64,000 nt of DNA, taken from assembly GCF_042453785.1 (NCBI RefSeq), contig NC_091673.1, forward strand, positions 2,859,501-2,923,500. The letters run 5' to 3'. The notes under the pieces were generated by a model. The model had not been told where the DNA came from and made no database searches. It worked only from the letters and a program-made list of their open reading frames with translations. Position 1 is the stretch's first letter. Each line of letters opens with the position of its first letter. Shown here in pieces: positions 10,925 through 22,798 of the stretch. This stretch comes from Malus domestica (Eukaryota; Streptophyta; Magnoliopsida; Rosales; Rosaceae). Made by a program: the position numbers and the translations under genes.

Positions 10925-13127
10925 ATGAGTACAGTCGTGCAGGTAATTCAATCTGTGTAATTCATCAAACCGCGTTCGTTTTTGTTTTGATCTGGATTTG
11001 TTTTAGCTTGATTATGATGATGCTTTCGTTGATTAGGGTTTCACCAAGTCACTTGCCATGACTGTGCTCTCGGAGATCGGCGACAAGACCTTCTTCGCCG
11101 CCGCGGTTAGTTTACACGATTGCAATTTTGTTTCTTTTTACCTTTTGGTTGTTTTTGAATTGTGGAAATTGGAATTACAACCTAATTACACGCGATGAAG
11201 AAAAGAGACGATTCGAAAAGAATTTCGGCATGTTAAAGTTTATGGATTCAATACTATTAAGAACATCGAGTTTCTGCTGAATTTTTTAGTATATGTATGA
11301 TTTTTCAGAGGACGTACTAAAATTTAAATGCTTTCGGTAGCAACTTATCGAGCATCATATGGTGTATATGTATGTTTTCGTATATGCATATATAAATATA
11401 CTTGTGCCCGAGTTCCCTATGCGAAGTCCCTTGGGTACGAAGCGAAACCCATGAGGGCCAGAACCACATCCGAAATCCATATTCTTGTATCTGTATACTA
11501 TTTTTTTGAGTAGTAATCTAACGGTGTGATGTTTTTGCTATAAGATCCTTGCGATGCGCCATCCTAGAAGACTTGTTTTGGCCGGTTGCCTAGGAGCTCT
11601 GATTGTAAGCATTTCCCTCCCACTTTCATATAGGTGGTGTACTCCGTTGTATAGATCTTGCATGTTTCTTGTTTGAGGTCTCACATATATCTCAAATTTT
11701 TGTTGAGTTTTAGGTGATGACTATTCTTTCTGTTCTTGTCGGCTTGGCTGCTCCAAATCTGGTAAGCACTCTGATTCTGCCACCCTGAAATTGATTTTCG
11801 TGGGGCTTGTTTTAAGATCTAAGGGAATTTACTTTCGTGATATAAGGGTTACTGGTTGTCCCACTTAGAGCATCGCTTAACGTTGACCAGTTGACATATT
11901 TATATAATGTTAGCTTAATTTGGTGATGTTTTTCTGTTCTAATATGAATACTGAATGCTGATCTTGAATTACAGCTCTCCCGGAAATGGTCCCATCACAT
12001 AACAACAGTGTTGTTCTTTGGTTTTGGACTATGGTCCTTGTGGGACGCTTTTAAAGAAGATGGGTAATGGGTTTTTTTTTTTTTTTTTTGTAATTTATTT
12101 AACCTTTTTCTATTTGTTGGGGAATTTAATTCTGGTTACCCTACAGGGGTGATGATGAGCTTGCAGAAGTTGAAGCAGAATTGGTTTGTTTCTCAATTTT
12201 TATTCCTAGCTTGCATTCAATTCAAATCCTTTCTGACTTCACCCTTTTGGTGCCATTAGGATGCTGATCTAAAGGCTAACGCAGGAGGCAGCAAACGTAC
12301 TAAGGTGCTCCTCACACACACTCTTTCTACCATGTGCAATTTTGAGCTACAGGTTTATGAACGTTTATTACTTTTCAGGATGATGATGACAAGAAGCAGA
12401 GACGCTCATTTCTCTTGCAGTTCTTCTCACCGATCTTTTTGAAGGTTTTTATCTTATATGGATTATGAAATTCAAATTTTTGCATGGCTATAACTTAACC
12501 GCATCTATCATGCTCATGCCACAGGCCTTTTCCATTACTTTTTTCGGTGAATGGGGCGACAAGAGCCAGGTGAGCATTTGGCCCATTGAATATATAATCT
12601 CATTCATTATTGCTTCAACACGATTTTGTTTTGACCTGCTACTCTTTCAGCTAGCGACCATCGGTCTGGCTGCAGATGAGAACCCATTAGGCGTGGTTCT
12701 TGGTGGAATCTTGTAAGTTTCCATCCTTTATAACCTGAACGGCTTCTGGATCTTGTAGTCACCTTGCATGCTCATTCTTCTAATTCACTTTTATCCTTTG
12801 TAGTTATTCCTTTTATTTTTATTTCTGCCCAATTTACTGATTGTGCTTCCTCTTTTTCTCAGAGGACAGGCATTATGTACGACTGCCGCTGTCCTTGGTG
12901 GAAAGAGCTTGGCATCTCAGATATCGGAGAAAATAGTAATATACGCCCTGCCTTTGTGCTTAACATAATATAGTTCTCGTTTTTATATATTGTGCCCGTT
13001 GGCTGGAGTCAAATATGTGGCATCAAAGTTGTAAGTTATAATTGCTTTGTTTCAGGTTGGTTTATCGGGTGGAGTTCTTTTCATTGTTTTCGGAATCCAA
13101 TCCTTCCTTTCGACAGTGGAGGCATGA
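10925..13127 (+). CDS. GDT1-like protein 4/5 (UPF0016/TMEM165 family)
   Basis: Twelve short GT-AG exons: 10925-10942, 11037-11105, 11545-11604, 11714-11761, 11975-12063, 12147-12183, 12260-12304, 12379-12444, 12525-12569, 12651-12712, 12863-12935, 13056-13127. They join in frame to 227 residues, matching Arabidopsis GDT1-like 4/5 (about 230). The family signature E-x-G-D-K-[TS] occurs twice, SEIGDKTF (residues 18-25) and GEWGDKSQ (152-159), each in one half of a six-helix inverted-repeat fold. A charged loop (about 96-135, rich in D, E and K) joins the halves. Family members move Mn2+ or Ca2+ against protons; the short form without a plastid leader is expected in Golgi or other endomembranes. 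The start was chosen because MSTVVQGFTKSLAMT matches the family's short N-terminus. Confidence 0.95.
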
Positions 13128-13543
13128 TACCCAGAGTCTGATTAATGATTAGTAAGTATGTTGACTACATTTCGCACCATGTATTATAATTCATAGCAAA
13201 TGCATGGAATCATCGTCAAAATTTCACAACGAGAAGAATACGATACCTGTTCTAGAATATGTTTTTGATGACGACTCTTCTTCAGGGACTGAAAGATGAT
13301 TTGTTGACTAAAAAACATACATCTACTCACTGCAAGGAGTAATTTACAAGCATTGATTGTTTATCATAGCGACGAGCATATCAGAAAAAGAACTGAGTCG
13401 AAGAATTGCATTGTTTTACAAGTCTGTACCAATATTGCACTCTGGCATGTTTGGAATTGCCGATGAGAACACTTCTGCTATACTCTGTTGTTGCATGCCA
13501 TTCCAATTAAATCTATGTTTCCGTTGGTCTCGATATATTTATA
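13128..13543. other. 3' UTR/intergenic after the GDT1-like gene
   Basis: No other gene seen. Probably holds the 3' UTR and poly(A) site of the GDT1-like gene. Confidence 0.5.
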
Positions 13544-13697
13544 AGAAAAACTAATGAAAATGGTTTGAAAACTGAGTTTTAACGATAAGGACAAAATAAA
13601 AGGTAAAGTGAATAATACCACGATTGATTTTTTAATGTAAAAATGTGGTTTTTCGTTAAAATGAATAGTATCGGAAGTTTTTCGTTAAAGTTTCCTA
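13544..13697. mobile_element. Mutator-like MITE, family B (copy 1)
   Basis: A 154-bp element flanked by the exact 9-bp direct repeat ATATTTATA (13535-13543 and 13698-13706). It begins agaaaaactaatgaaaatgg and ends with the inverted form cgttaaagtttccta. The same sequence occurs at 46654 (inverted), 47898, 50469 (inverted) and 58887. Confidence 0.8.
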
Positions 13698-13706
13698 ATA
13701 TTTATA

Positions 13707-14175
13707 TTATGAATGGAAATACTCCTAGTTTTAATTCATTTCGATGAATTGTAATTGGACAGGAGTACTCAGGATGATGAAATTGATCAAAATTTCAGAA
13801 ACAAGGACGTACGCAAAAGATTTTGCGTTGGAAGCACTTGAAGGCGCCTTTGGTTGTCTGAAAGTGCTTTTGACCTTCACATAAGCAAATCCCAAACCAA
13901 CCCTAAGTTGTTTAAATGTAAAGGAGCAAATTAGGGAAGCACCATCCATATAAGGTAACACAGAGTTCAGCAGACCACTGTAACTCAGAAGATAAACAGT
14001 GCAATCGCAAAACACTAAAATTAAGCCTTTTTTTTTTTTATTAAGCTACCACCCTCTTGTCTTAATTTGACCACAGGATGACCGCGATTTCATATCAGTC
14101 GGGGTATTGGGGTTATGTACACCATCTAATGCTCGGGTATTCGTCACACCAATTGGATTCTCATCACGCACGTCG
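13707..14175. other. 3' flank of CLPS1
   Basis: Convergent intergenic space between the GDT1-like gene and CLPS1. A 94-codon minus-strand open frame (13731-14015) resembles no family I know and is most likely part of the CLPS1 3' UTR or chance. Confidence 0.5.
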
Positions 14176-15954
14176 TTAGCATCCGTCACCTGCAGGTTCA
14201 ATTGAACTCAGAAGTCCATTGTGTCTCAGTTGCATGCAGTGTTCTTCAGCGTCGGCCTGAGCACATATGATCACTACCGACAAGCCATTGTGGTGTGCTT
14301 CTTGCATAATATTCACAGCATTGTCAAGGGTCATCCCCGGGATAACCTTCATCAGTACTTGCACAACATATTCCCGTTTGTTGAAGTTGTCGTTGTGCAG
14401 TATTACACGATAAGGAGGAGCTGTCTTCCTTGATTTCCTGAACAATTTTGGGCAGTCTAACGTTAACTCTCATCTAATTTTACAAAGGAGAAACCATGAA
14501 CTCAAAGGAAAACCGCAAGTACCAAATACAACCGGAACCAGGTGAATGTGAAAGGATCATAAGTTTTAATAGTTTGTCGAAATGATCAAGTTTGATGCAA
14601 CATGATACGCACAGGTACGACATTGGATAGGAGTGGTGCAAACCCATTTTGTGGCATTATGTTAAACAAAGCACTCGTATGGTGTAGCGATATAACTTTG
14701 TGTTTCCATACCTCAAATCAAACTCAGAATCACGGGCAGGAGCTGCTTTCTCTCTAACTGGCCTTTCCAATAGTCCTCCCCCTTTACCAGGTACTGCTGT
14801 TGATACAGCCACCGGAATGCTAAGATTGGTGCATGCTCCTTTACAAAGGGGGTGTCTGTCTCCTGCTCAACACGTTTTATAATAAAAACTCACCAATTGG
14901 AATCACTCGGGCATATATATGTTAAACAATAAAGAAACACCATAGAAACACACTATTCATACCAACAAATTTTTTTTTTGAGACAAAACATTTAGCAACA
15001 GAAAGCGAAAATTCAGAGGATAGCATAATCTAGATTCTAGAACCACCACAACATCTACATGTCTACGAATCTCCGGGTTCTGAAAACCCAAATCTTTAGA
15101 ATTGGCTCTCTGATTGCCCTGGTGTAGATACTAGAGATGCTGGATCTTTAGGACTGCACAAAAATCCTTGCAACCCTTTTAAGGAAACCAACATGTAGAT
15201 GGCATTAGCATAAATGCATCCGGAGGCAGTGGCAAGTAATCCAGAAGTTGCTGCTCGCATTACTCGATCTTACATTAGCGAAAATGGAAACTCCACCACT
15301 CCCAAAACAGAACGCATGGGAAACCCGCCCAAGTTTAGACACAAGTACACAAAGAACTAACTTGCATTGCACTCCCCAATCTGCCCTACCTACATCTTGC
15401 AAGATACTGGACAATTTGATATAAATTTTGTTCTAACCGAAAAAGCTTTCGATTTTCGAAAAACTTTTTTGTTTACAAAACTTTTAATTCATCAAACAAT
15501 ACAAATGTACACTTACACATACAATTCAAGCAATTACATAATCCTTCGGCAGCATCAACAGAACTATTTGGGAACCACGTATACAGCTATATAACAATAT
15601 GGGGTTTTTCTTGGCACTTCATGTTCTGTGAAAGAAGTACAGCACTCTTCCATTTACACAGGAAAAAGAGACCCATCAGAGAGAATCAATTTTCGAGGCG
15701 TATTATACATTAAATTCCATAACTTCAATAAAAAAACAACAAAATCGCTAAAAATTTACAGGAACCAAGCTTTGAATTGAAAAATCCAATAAAATCTACT
15801 CCTAATAGTAAAGATGCTGAAGAAATCAAAGATTTTGACGGAAACCCAAAATTTGAAAAGAGGGAAGGAATTGAGAAAAATGGAGTAAACCTGGTTTGGG
15901 GTTGAAGACGTGGTTCGGGGAGAGAGGGATTCTCCCACAAATCGCAGTCTCCAT
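14176..15954 (-). CDS. CLPS1: ClpS-like N-recognin, chloroplast (CLPS1)
   Basis: Three exons on the minus strand (15891-15954, 14712-14862, 14176-14437) join in frame to 158 residues, close to Arabidopsis CLPS1 (159). Exons 1-2 encode a plastid transit peptide starting METAICGRIPLSP, with the conserved FDLR before the fold. Exon 3 encodes the ClpS core with PPYRVILHNDNFNKREYVVQ and VCAQADAE-like residues (here IICAQADAEEHC). The Asn-Asp pair in HNDNF and the following helix form the pocket that binds N-degron residues. ClpS hands such substrates to the stromal ClpC-ClpP protease. The first intron is about 1 kb. A weak TATA-like TAAATAAATA lies near 16010. In Arabidopsis CLPS1 also neighbours a GDT1-like gene (At1g68650/At1g68660). 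Confidence 0.93.
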
Positions 15955-16670
15955 TAATCTTTCTTTTGTCTTGCGCTGTGCTGCTGCTGCTGCACTGCGC
16001 CGTGCGATCTTATTTATTTACTGGATTTTCTGGTTGTGTTTTTAACCGACACAACAAGAAAATGATCGATGAATTGGTGCAGCGCTGTGCTGTTTCTGGT
16101 GGGACTTTGCTGGTTTTTCCAATTCACTGAACGTCGTCGTCTAGACCCTACCAAGTACGAAATTTTTATGAGTGATTACTTAATTATCTTAAATTTATAT
16201 TCTTTTTGTCAAATTATAAATCCAATTTCTTCACCAAATAAATAAATAAATTTAATTTTAAATCAAAATTTTAAATGTGATGGGTGACCACAAGAAAAAT
16301 CACAAGCTACTGATTTGGATGTGTCTATTTATTTAATTAGAGACATGACATATAACTGTTTCCACTAAATGAGATGGACAATGCAACTACAATTTAGTCA
16401 TTAGTGTGAATTGATTTGAAATTTTTGAGACTTGAAGGTGGAATATCCAATCCGCTTTGATTATTTGAATAAAAATATTATTTAAGCCTCGCTAGTAATA
16501 ATGTAGTTTGAATTCGTTTTTAACAAGAATTGAATATATAGTCTCTCGCTCACTTATGAATTAAAGCCTCGCTAACGAGTGATAATGTACTACATTTTAT
16601 TGACTTGTTAGATTTCCCTTTTTCAAGAATAATAATACCCTAATATTGACAAAAGGCCTCATATTGGCCT
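15955..16670. other. CLPS1 promoter region and intergenic DNA
   Basis: Upstream region of CLPS1 followed by AT-rich DNA. No gene seen. Confidence 0.5.
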
Positions 16671-16938
16671 TATCACATCCCAGACTGGCTCTACCGTAGC
16701 ACGATATTGTCCGCTTTGGGCCCTGGCCACACCCTCACGGTTTTGTTTTTGGAAACTCACACGAGAACTTCCCAGTAGGTCACCCTTGGGAATGCTCTCT
16801 CGCCCAAACTCGCTTAACTTCGGAGTTCCAATGGAATCCAAAGCTAGTGAGTCCCTAAAATGCCTCGTGTTATAGATAGGAGAGCATGTACATATAAGAC
16901 ACATCACCCCTCTCTATTGGTCGATGTGAGATTTTACA
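16671..16938 (-). mobile_element. Solo LTR of a Cassandra TRIM retrotransposon
   Basis: A 268-bp segment bounded by the exact 5-bp direct repeat GGCCT (16666-16670 and 16939-16943). Read on the minus strand it starts TGTAAAATCTCACATC and ends CTGGGATGTGATA. Its middle carries the 5S rRNA-derived stretch of Cassandra (GGAGTTCC, TTAACTTCGG and CTTCCCAGTAGGTCACCC in plus-strand form). No second LTR or inner part is present, as expected after LTR-LTR recombination. It is a fossil, more diverged than the complete copy at 48733. Confidence 0.88.
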
Positions 16939-16943
16939 GGCCT

Positions 16944-17217
16944 ACTTTAGCTAAAAAATAAAAAAGTAAAAGCCCAATTTGACCCACAAAAAAAAAAAAA
17001 ACCCTCAATACACTTTTGATTTTGTTTTGTCAGAATCCATTGTGATTCTTGACCATTAAATCCAACTTATAATTCATTATTCTTTGCATATATAACGAAA
17101 CATACTAGAATTTCCGCAATTTTATACTAAATTGTTGCCAGCGTTTGTTTATTTTCTTCTATTTTGGAGTGGCTTTTGTGAAGAACTACTTTTGAATTTC
17201 TCTAGAGGACACTGAAT
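16944..17217. other. Intergenic DNA
   Basis: AT-rich with poly(A) and no gene seen. The last 8 bases are the target duplication of the next element. Confidence 0.5.
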
Positions 17218-18302
17218 TAGGGGTGGGCAAACGGGTACTAGACTCGCTGGGCGGGGCGGGTACATGCAATTCGGGGAAGGTACGGGGTGGGTTCAAGAAA
17301 TTTACGGGACGGGACGGGTCCAAAAGGCCCAAGAAACAGGGCCCTGACCGGACCCGTTTCTCCCAAGCCCACTTAATTTTCCGGTCCAAAAGTCCAAGTA
17401 CTGCGTTGGTTTTGTGTAGTACACTAGTACTTGTACTACATTTCACTTACTTTTTTTTCACTCTTTCTTTATTTATTTCTGTTTTATTTTTTTCACTGAT
17501 TTCACTTTTTTTTTTTTTTTTCACTCAGACCCTCTTCTTCTCTATCCCAAGAGACCCACGATCCCCAAACTCCATTAAGGACAAGAATGAGGACTTAATC
17601 GAGAGACTGCCATCCAGTGGTTGGGCAACAACCAGTTGTCGGATGCCAATCAGTTCGAAGACAAGATGGAGTTGGAGAGCATCTGCAACCCAAGCACAAG
17701 GTGAAATTATTTAGGTTTTGTGAACTTGAAATTTTATGTTTTATCTAGGACTTGAAATTATAGATCAATGCCTCTTTTTTTTTTTTCTTTTTTTTTCCCC
17801 CTATTTGCAGAACCTTTTGGTCGATGAATAGGAAGAGGAAATTACAAGGGAATTGATTGAAATTGCTTAGATTCAGAAACCCTAAGGTATTCCCTTTCTT
17901 TTATTCTTTGAATTCATAGCCGATGAGAAGGCAAATAGGATTTGTGGGTTTGTATGAAAGAGTTATGTGAGAACCCTAATTTAATCCCTAATTTGCCTTG
18001 AGAGTGCAGATCTTGCAGTGGTTGTTTTGATGGAACCGCCGATAATGATATTGTTCGAAGAAGCGAATCTTCAAATGAGGAGAACGAAGAGGAAGAGGAA
18101 AGACCACCAAACTTGAGGCGTGAGTGAAAGATTTGCACCCGTGGGGACCCGTAGGAACCGGCCCGTTTCAAAAGGGCCGGGTTAGGTCCGGATCCTATTT
18201 TGAAAAATCCAAAACCTGCCCCGCCCCACCCTGTTGTATTTACAAACGGGTCCGGTCCGGTTTCTTCAATTTTGGGCCCGGCCCAGCCCGTGCCCACCCC
18301 TA
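17218..18302. mobile_element. Non-autonomous hAT-type transposon with captured Hsp70 fragment
   Basis: A 1085-bp element with perfect 12-bp terminal inverted repeats TAGGGGTGGGCA/TGCCCACCCCTA, flanked by 8-bp direct repeats cactgaat (17210-17217) and cactaaat (18303-18310) with one mismatch. Both subterminal regions are rich in ggcccg/cgggtcc repeats, as in other hAT elements. There is no transposase. The middle (about 17570-17705) translates on the plus strand to a decayed piece of the Hsp70 C-terminal domain: [18 protein letters not shown] followed by ELESICNP, which aligns with QWLDxNQxAxADEFEDKMKELExxCNP of cytosolic or ER Hsp70. Other inner sequence is unidentified. A 163-codon frame across the left half is a by-product, not a gene. 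Confidence 0.85.
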
Positions 18303-18681
18303 CACTAAATACTTCTTTTCCCACCATTTATGGATTATAAAAAGGGAAGTGTTATTGACACTCCAAAAATCTCATTCTACACTTCTCACAAGTGTATTTT
18401 TCTTTCCTAATATAAAAAGTTTGGAGTGTAGAATGAGATTTTTAGAATACTAATAACAATTCCCTATAATAAAAAAGCAAATGGACAGCCATTTCTAACA
18501 TTACAAACCAGAAAACAAAGGAAAATGATGCACGGTTTGCTTTGGTAGCTTGATTAATTCTTGAAGGAAGGAGGATAACAGAACATTATTTGATATTAGT
18601 CCTTACTAGTTAATCCGTAACTTGGATAATACATAATTTTCGTCCGATTAGTGGCGTAATAATCCGCTTATATATCCTTAA
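18303..18681. other. 3' flank of the amino-acid permease gene
   Basis: Contains a short inverted pair (ctccaaaaatctcattctac near 18360, with gtagaatgagatttttagaa near 18428), possibly a small foldback element of about 110 bp. The rest is probably 3' UTR. Confidence 0.45.
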
Positions 18682-21600
18682 TTACGTGTAAAACCGATAT
18701 GTTGATGCATCAGCAATGATATTACGAAAACCACCAACTGTGGAAGCCAACATGATGAACACTCCAATGAATATGCAAGCCTGCAAACACAGTCATCATA
18801 AGACATGGATATATTGCTAACTGGTTATGTACCGATGTCGATAATCAATCGTATATATATGCCATATCGACAATAAGTAACATTAGATTCTTTGGCTTAC
18901 CCAGTTGACGAGCCATTGGATGCTGAATCTCTTTGGTTTCTTAATTCTCAGCCACATTATACAAGGAAGCTGTGGAAAAATGCTCAATTAGTTAGTTAAT
19001 TTCTTGCTGAGGATGTAGTTTTGTAATTTCTGCAATAAGAAATTAAGAAAATAAAAGTGAGAGAGGCTTACAAAGTATGAAGTGGGGGCAAAACCAAATC
19101 CACCAAAGAAACCAAGAAGGTCTCCAAAGAAAGGGAAGGTGACTCCAATAAATAATGTAAATGCTGCAACATAGATATAGTAATTAAGGACTTAATTAAT
19201 TAGGGTTTAATCAACCAGAAATGACACAGAGACGCAGACTTATGGGAAATGGTAATCTCACCAACATAAGCTGATCTCGTGATTACTCTAAGTGCAATTC
19301 CAGGTGGGAAGTTTACTTTTTTCATCATCATCCTCTCAAGCATGTCAAAAACAGGCATAGCATAAACCTGCACGTTTTTCAGTCACATCCTTAATTAGTG
19401 TAGTTCTACTAAACCCTAAGTTATTAGAAATCACTTATAGCCCTTCTAAAAGTAGTGCCAAACAGACCAGCTAGAAGTTTTTATATGGATTTATAAAAGT
19501 GATGCCGGAGAGGTTCTCTTGTGCAGTTAATTAAGATTTAGTTTTAATGGTGCAATCGTCCAACAAATGTTTACCACGTGTTAAAAATTTGCCCAATCCA
19601 TTCAATAAACGATTGACATATGGTAAGTATTAATGACATGAGAAAATGATGAGAATCTCTCGTGGTGTTGAATGCGAATGCTGACTCGGCAGTTATACCT
19701 GGTAGCTGCCAATGACATGGACGACAACCATTAGGTTAGCAGCAGCAATGAGCCATGCAGGTTTCTTAAGATCCATGAGCACGTTATCATCGACATCTTG
19801 ACCAAAAGCCCAGTACCCGATCAGGGCCACCGGGAAATAGCAAATTGCGTTGATAAAGTAGGCTCCCAGGGCACCTTTCCACATGGGAATTCTCGACGGC
19901 TTCTCGGGAGTCGATGGAATTGTGGCCTGGATTTCAAGCGTCACTGCATGCCCGGCAAATGCAAAAGAGATTTGACCTAATGCATTGAAAACCCTAAACA
20001 TGTAATCTGCAGGGCTTGTTTTCTTGTACGCGTAGCTCACGTTTTCAATCCGACCTTTGCTTAAGCAACCTGCCCAGGCTATAGTTGAATAACTGCAAAT
20101 TAACAACAAATTCAAGTTTTTTAGGTAAGTTTTTTATTTTTTTTGAAATTAGCCTTCTAAAGTTCTCTTGCTAGGTTTAAGAGTAAGTCTTCGGTAGGAC
20201 TGCCCTACATTGGTGGGCAGGACTGCCCTACATTGGTGGGCAGGACTGCCCTACTTTGGAGTTGGGTGAGATCAAATTACAACGGTCTCATGTTTTTGTG
20301 AGATATATGTTTTATGAATGACATGGTCGGACATCCCCAACCAAGTTTTTCTAGAATTTTAGAAGGGAAATATGCACAAATATTTTAGGAAAAAAAATTG
20401 TGTAAGGTCACTTTATTATCTATTTCGTGACCCTCTACTTCTAATTTTGCTTAAAAATTTGTAACCGATTCTATTTATCCATGTCTCATTTTGGGTTGAT
20501 TGCTCTAATTGATGCTCTAGAACAAAACTATACCGAACTTTGACTTGAGTTTGTGTAGGGTATGTAAAAAGGAAATTGACTTGCTCACCCCTCCTTTTTT
20601 AACCGTTAGATTGATCAAACCAAAACAATATTATCAAATATAGCCAAAAACTAACCCTTAATTTCAAAAATGTCATTTTTTATAAAATCTTTCAAATGTA
20701 TCCAAAATTCCACTTAAATAGATATAAATACCCTCAAATTTAACAATCACATAAATTAAAGGTTTTTTTAGCTAGAATGATTCGTGACATTGACATAACT
20801 TCTTAATCTGGTCTTTAACAATTAATGATAATCAATAGTAGTATTCTTGAATTTGTTATCATGAATCATTTTTGTCTTTCTTTGAATTTGTCCAATCGTG
20901 ATCATTTTAGTTTTTTTTGTGAAAAATCTATCAATTGCTCTGTTAGTGTGATGATGTGGCACCATGTGGGTTTCACAAATATAATCATATAACGACATGT
21001 GGATTAACTTTAAAAACTATTTTTTTATATTTAAAACTAAAAATGATATTAGTAAGAAAAAAGGCGTTGAAGGCATGATTGAAATTCTACTACTCCCGCT
21101 TGCGGTAAGCGCAGTGGCGCTCAATGTTGGTGATGAGGGGGTCGAAAGAGATAGGGTTGTTGTGGTGGAGTGTAGAAGCGAAGGTGAAATTGGACTGAAG
21201 CTTAAGGCAACAGTAGCTAAAAAGCCTTTAATTTATTTAATTGTTAAATTTGTGAGTATTTGTGTCTATTTAAATGAAAATTTGGATATATTTGAAATTT
21301 TTTATAAAAAGTGACATTTTTAAAATTAAGAGTTAATTTTTGGCTATATTTGATAAATACTCATTTGCTATGTCACAAAGTTCCATTCTGTTTTGGCTTT
21401 TAACAGATTTTGTTTGCCTAAAGCAAACTTAAATCAGATTTTCCTTCACATGGAAAGTGAAAAATTAGAGTGAAAATTAAAATTACTACCTTAGCGACAT
21501 GATGGCTGCTGCTAGAGAAACACCGGCAACAGAGTTGAAATTGGGGAGCTGGGAAAGAAAGAAATGAAGGGAACCAAAGATGAGAATCCAGTACGATTGC

Positions 21601-22274
21601 TTGACTGGTGTGCAATTGGCACATGCCAGCTCCACAAACTTCTTCAGACACTTTCCTCCGGTGACCATGTACACTATGTCACATCCAACCTGCACAATCA
21701 GTTGTTGCGGAAGCACAATCCACGGCCCGAGCTTTGGTCCAAAGGCATGCCGCCCGAGGTCTATATATCGGTCGAATCGAGTTCCCGGAACACATTCATG
21801 GAGCTGAATCATCTGCCACATTGTGTTCAAGGTCATGCACCATGATATTGCCAGCACCATTGTCCCTGGACCCCTGAAAGAAATAGTTGGTAAAAGAATA
21901 GGGTTTAGCGTGTAAGTATACAAAGCAGTGTATTTTCTTTTTGTCGAAACAAAGCAGTGTATTTGGTTTAGGTAAGTTGGATTGTTCTGTACCATCCTAA
22001 GTATGCCATGGCATAAGGCAGGCTGAGTACACCGGCACCGATCATGGCGGTGACGGTGTGAAAGGTGGAGTACCACCATTTGGCTCGGCGGGCGTTGTCC
22101 ACTGGCTCCTCCCTCCATTTGTCGTCCGAAACAACTTCCTGCCATAGTTTCAAGCATCGACATGAAAAAATTTAGAAAATATATTACAGTGAAGATCGCA
22201 AAAATTGGAAGACCAGATAGCTTTGTGTGAGTAAAGAGTGTGGTGATGCGCACCTTTGGAGAAGTTGTAGCCAT
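18682..22274 (-). CDS. Lysine histidine transporter-like 6 (AAAP amino-acid permease)
   Basis: Eight GT-AG exons on the minus strand (22254-22274, 21993-22138, 21490-21873, 19699-20092, 19262-19367, 19072-19163, 18901-18969, 18682-18780) join in frame to 436 residues, near the 440 of Arabidopsis At1g25530. It is a proton-coupled amino-acid importer with about 10-11 membrane helices, expected in the plasma membrane. Family phrases are all present: [97 protein letters not shown] and the end NIIADAS. The first exon is very short (MATTSPK); this ATG was chosen because it splices cleanly to [12 protein letters not shown]. Intron 3 (20093-21489) is 1.4 kb and holds an inverted-repeat transposon and a 23-bp tandem repeat. 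A TATA box lies 160 bp upstream and a MITE lies about 280 bp upstream. Substrate range is unknown for this clade. Confidence 0.94.
20196..20260. repeat. 23-bp tandem repeat, 2.8 copies
   Basis: Unit aggactgccctacattggtg plus ggc, repeated at 20196, 20219 and 20242 (the last is partial with one change). It lies in intron 3 of the permease gene. Confidence 0.9.
20590..21410. mobile_element. Long inverted-repeat DNA transposon in permease intron 3
   Basis: The stretch about 20625-20782 returns in inverted orientation at about 21217-21375 with high similarity (for example tatcaaatatagccaaaaa against tttttggctatatttgata). This gives terminal inverted repeats of roughly 150 bp around a more GC-rich middle with an unidentified 105-codon frame. 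Long TIRs suggest a Mutator-like non-autonomous element. Outer borders and target duplication were not resolved. Confidence 0.6.
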
Positions 22275-22434
22275 TTTGTTTCTCTCTTTCTGCAGTGAAG
22301 ACAGAAACACTTTCAATGTGGGAGTTGAGTGATCGTCATCGTGTTGTGTGTATGTAGTGGTTTGATGGCCCAAAATATGGAATGAGGAGAGGCTTTTCAA
22401 TGTGACCGTCACACGAGATGTTACACCACGTGTC

Positions 22435-22442
22435 TTTATATA
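22435..22442 (-). promoter_or_regulatory. TATA box of the amino-acid permease gene
   Basis: TATATAAA on the minus strand about 160 bp before the start codon, implying a 5' leader of about 130 nt. Confidence 0.55.
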
Positions 22443-22555
22443 AATAGTAGGACATGTGTGTTAAAAGTTTAATAACTTAAAAATTAAAATTTTTCACCAC
22501 TTACATAGAAACACGTACTACTATCCGTGTTCCCATCACAACAAAAAATTTCTTT

Positions 22556-22798
22556 GGAATGAAAATCCTCTCCGGATCCTCTTTGTGAGGATCTCTGGAT
22601 CTTCCAATCATATCCGTTCATTGTACATCATGCAATCAGTTTTTATCAGGTACGGTTTATATTTAATTTTAAATAAAAAGATTTACAATGATTTTTGATT
22701 GCACAATATACAATGAATGAATATAATTAAAGGATCTTGATCATAAAGAGGATCCGGAGAGGATCCTCACAAAGTTAATCGGAAAGGATCCTCATTCC
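22556..22798. mobile_element. Mutator-like MITE, family A (copy 3)
   Basis: A 243-bp foldback element starting ggaatgaaaatcctctccgg and ending with the inverted aaaggatcctcattcc. The core 'cgttcattgtacatcatgc ... gcacaatatacaatgaatg' is the family hairpin. It lies in the promoter region of the permease gene. No exact 9-bp duplication is visible. Confidence 0.7.

Noticed and set aside
13731-14015. 94-codon minus-strand frame next to CLPS1
   Set aside because: Unlike any known family and placed in the expected 3' UTR.
15205-15414. 69-codon minus-strand frame inside CLPS1 intron 1
   Set aside because: Exons 1 and 2 of CLPS1 join in frame without it, and no relative contains this sequence.
17223-17714. 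163-codon plus-strand frame
   Set aside because: It runs through the hAT end repeats and out of frame with the Hsp70 piece. No start context or family match.
21564-21845. Plus-strand frames of 75-93 codons
   Set aside because: Antisense shadows of permease exon 3.
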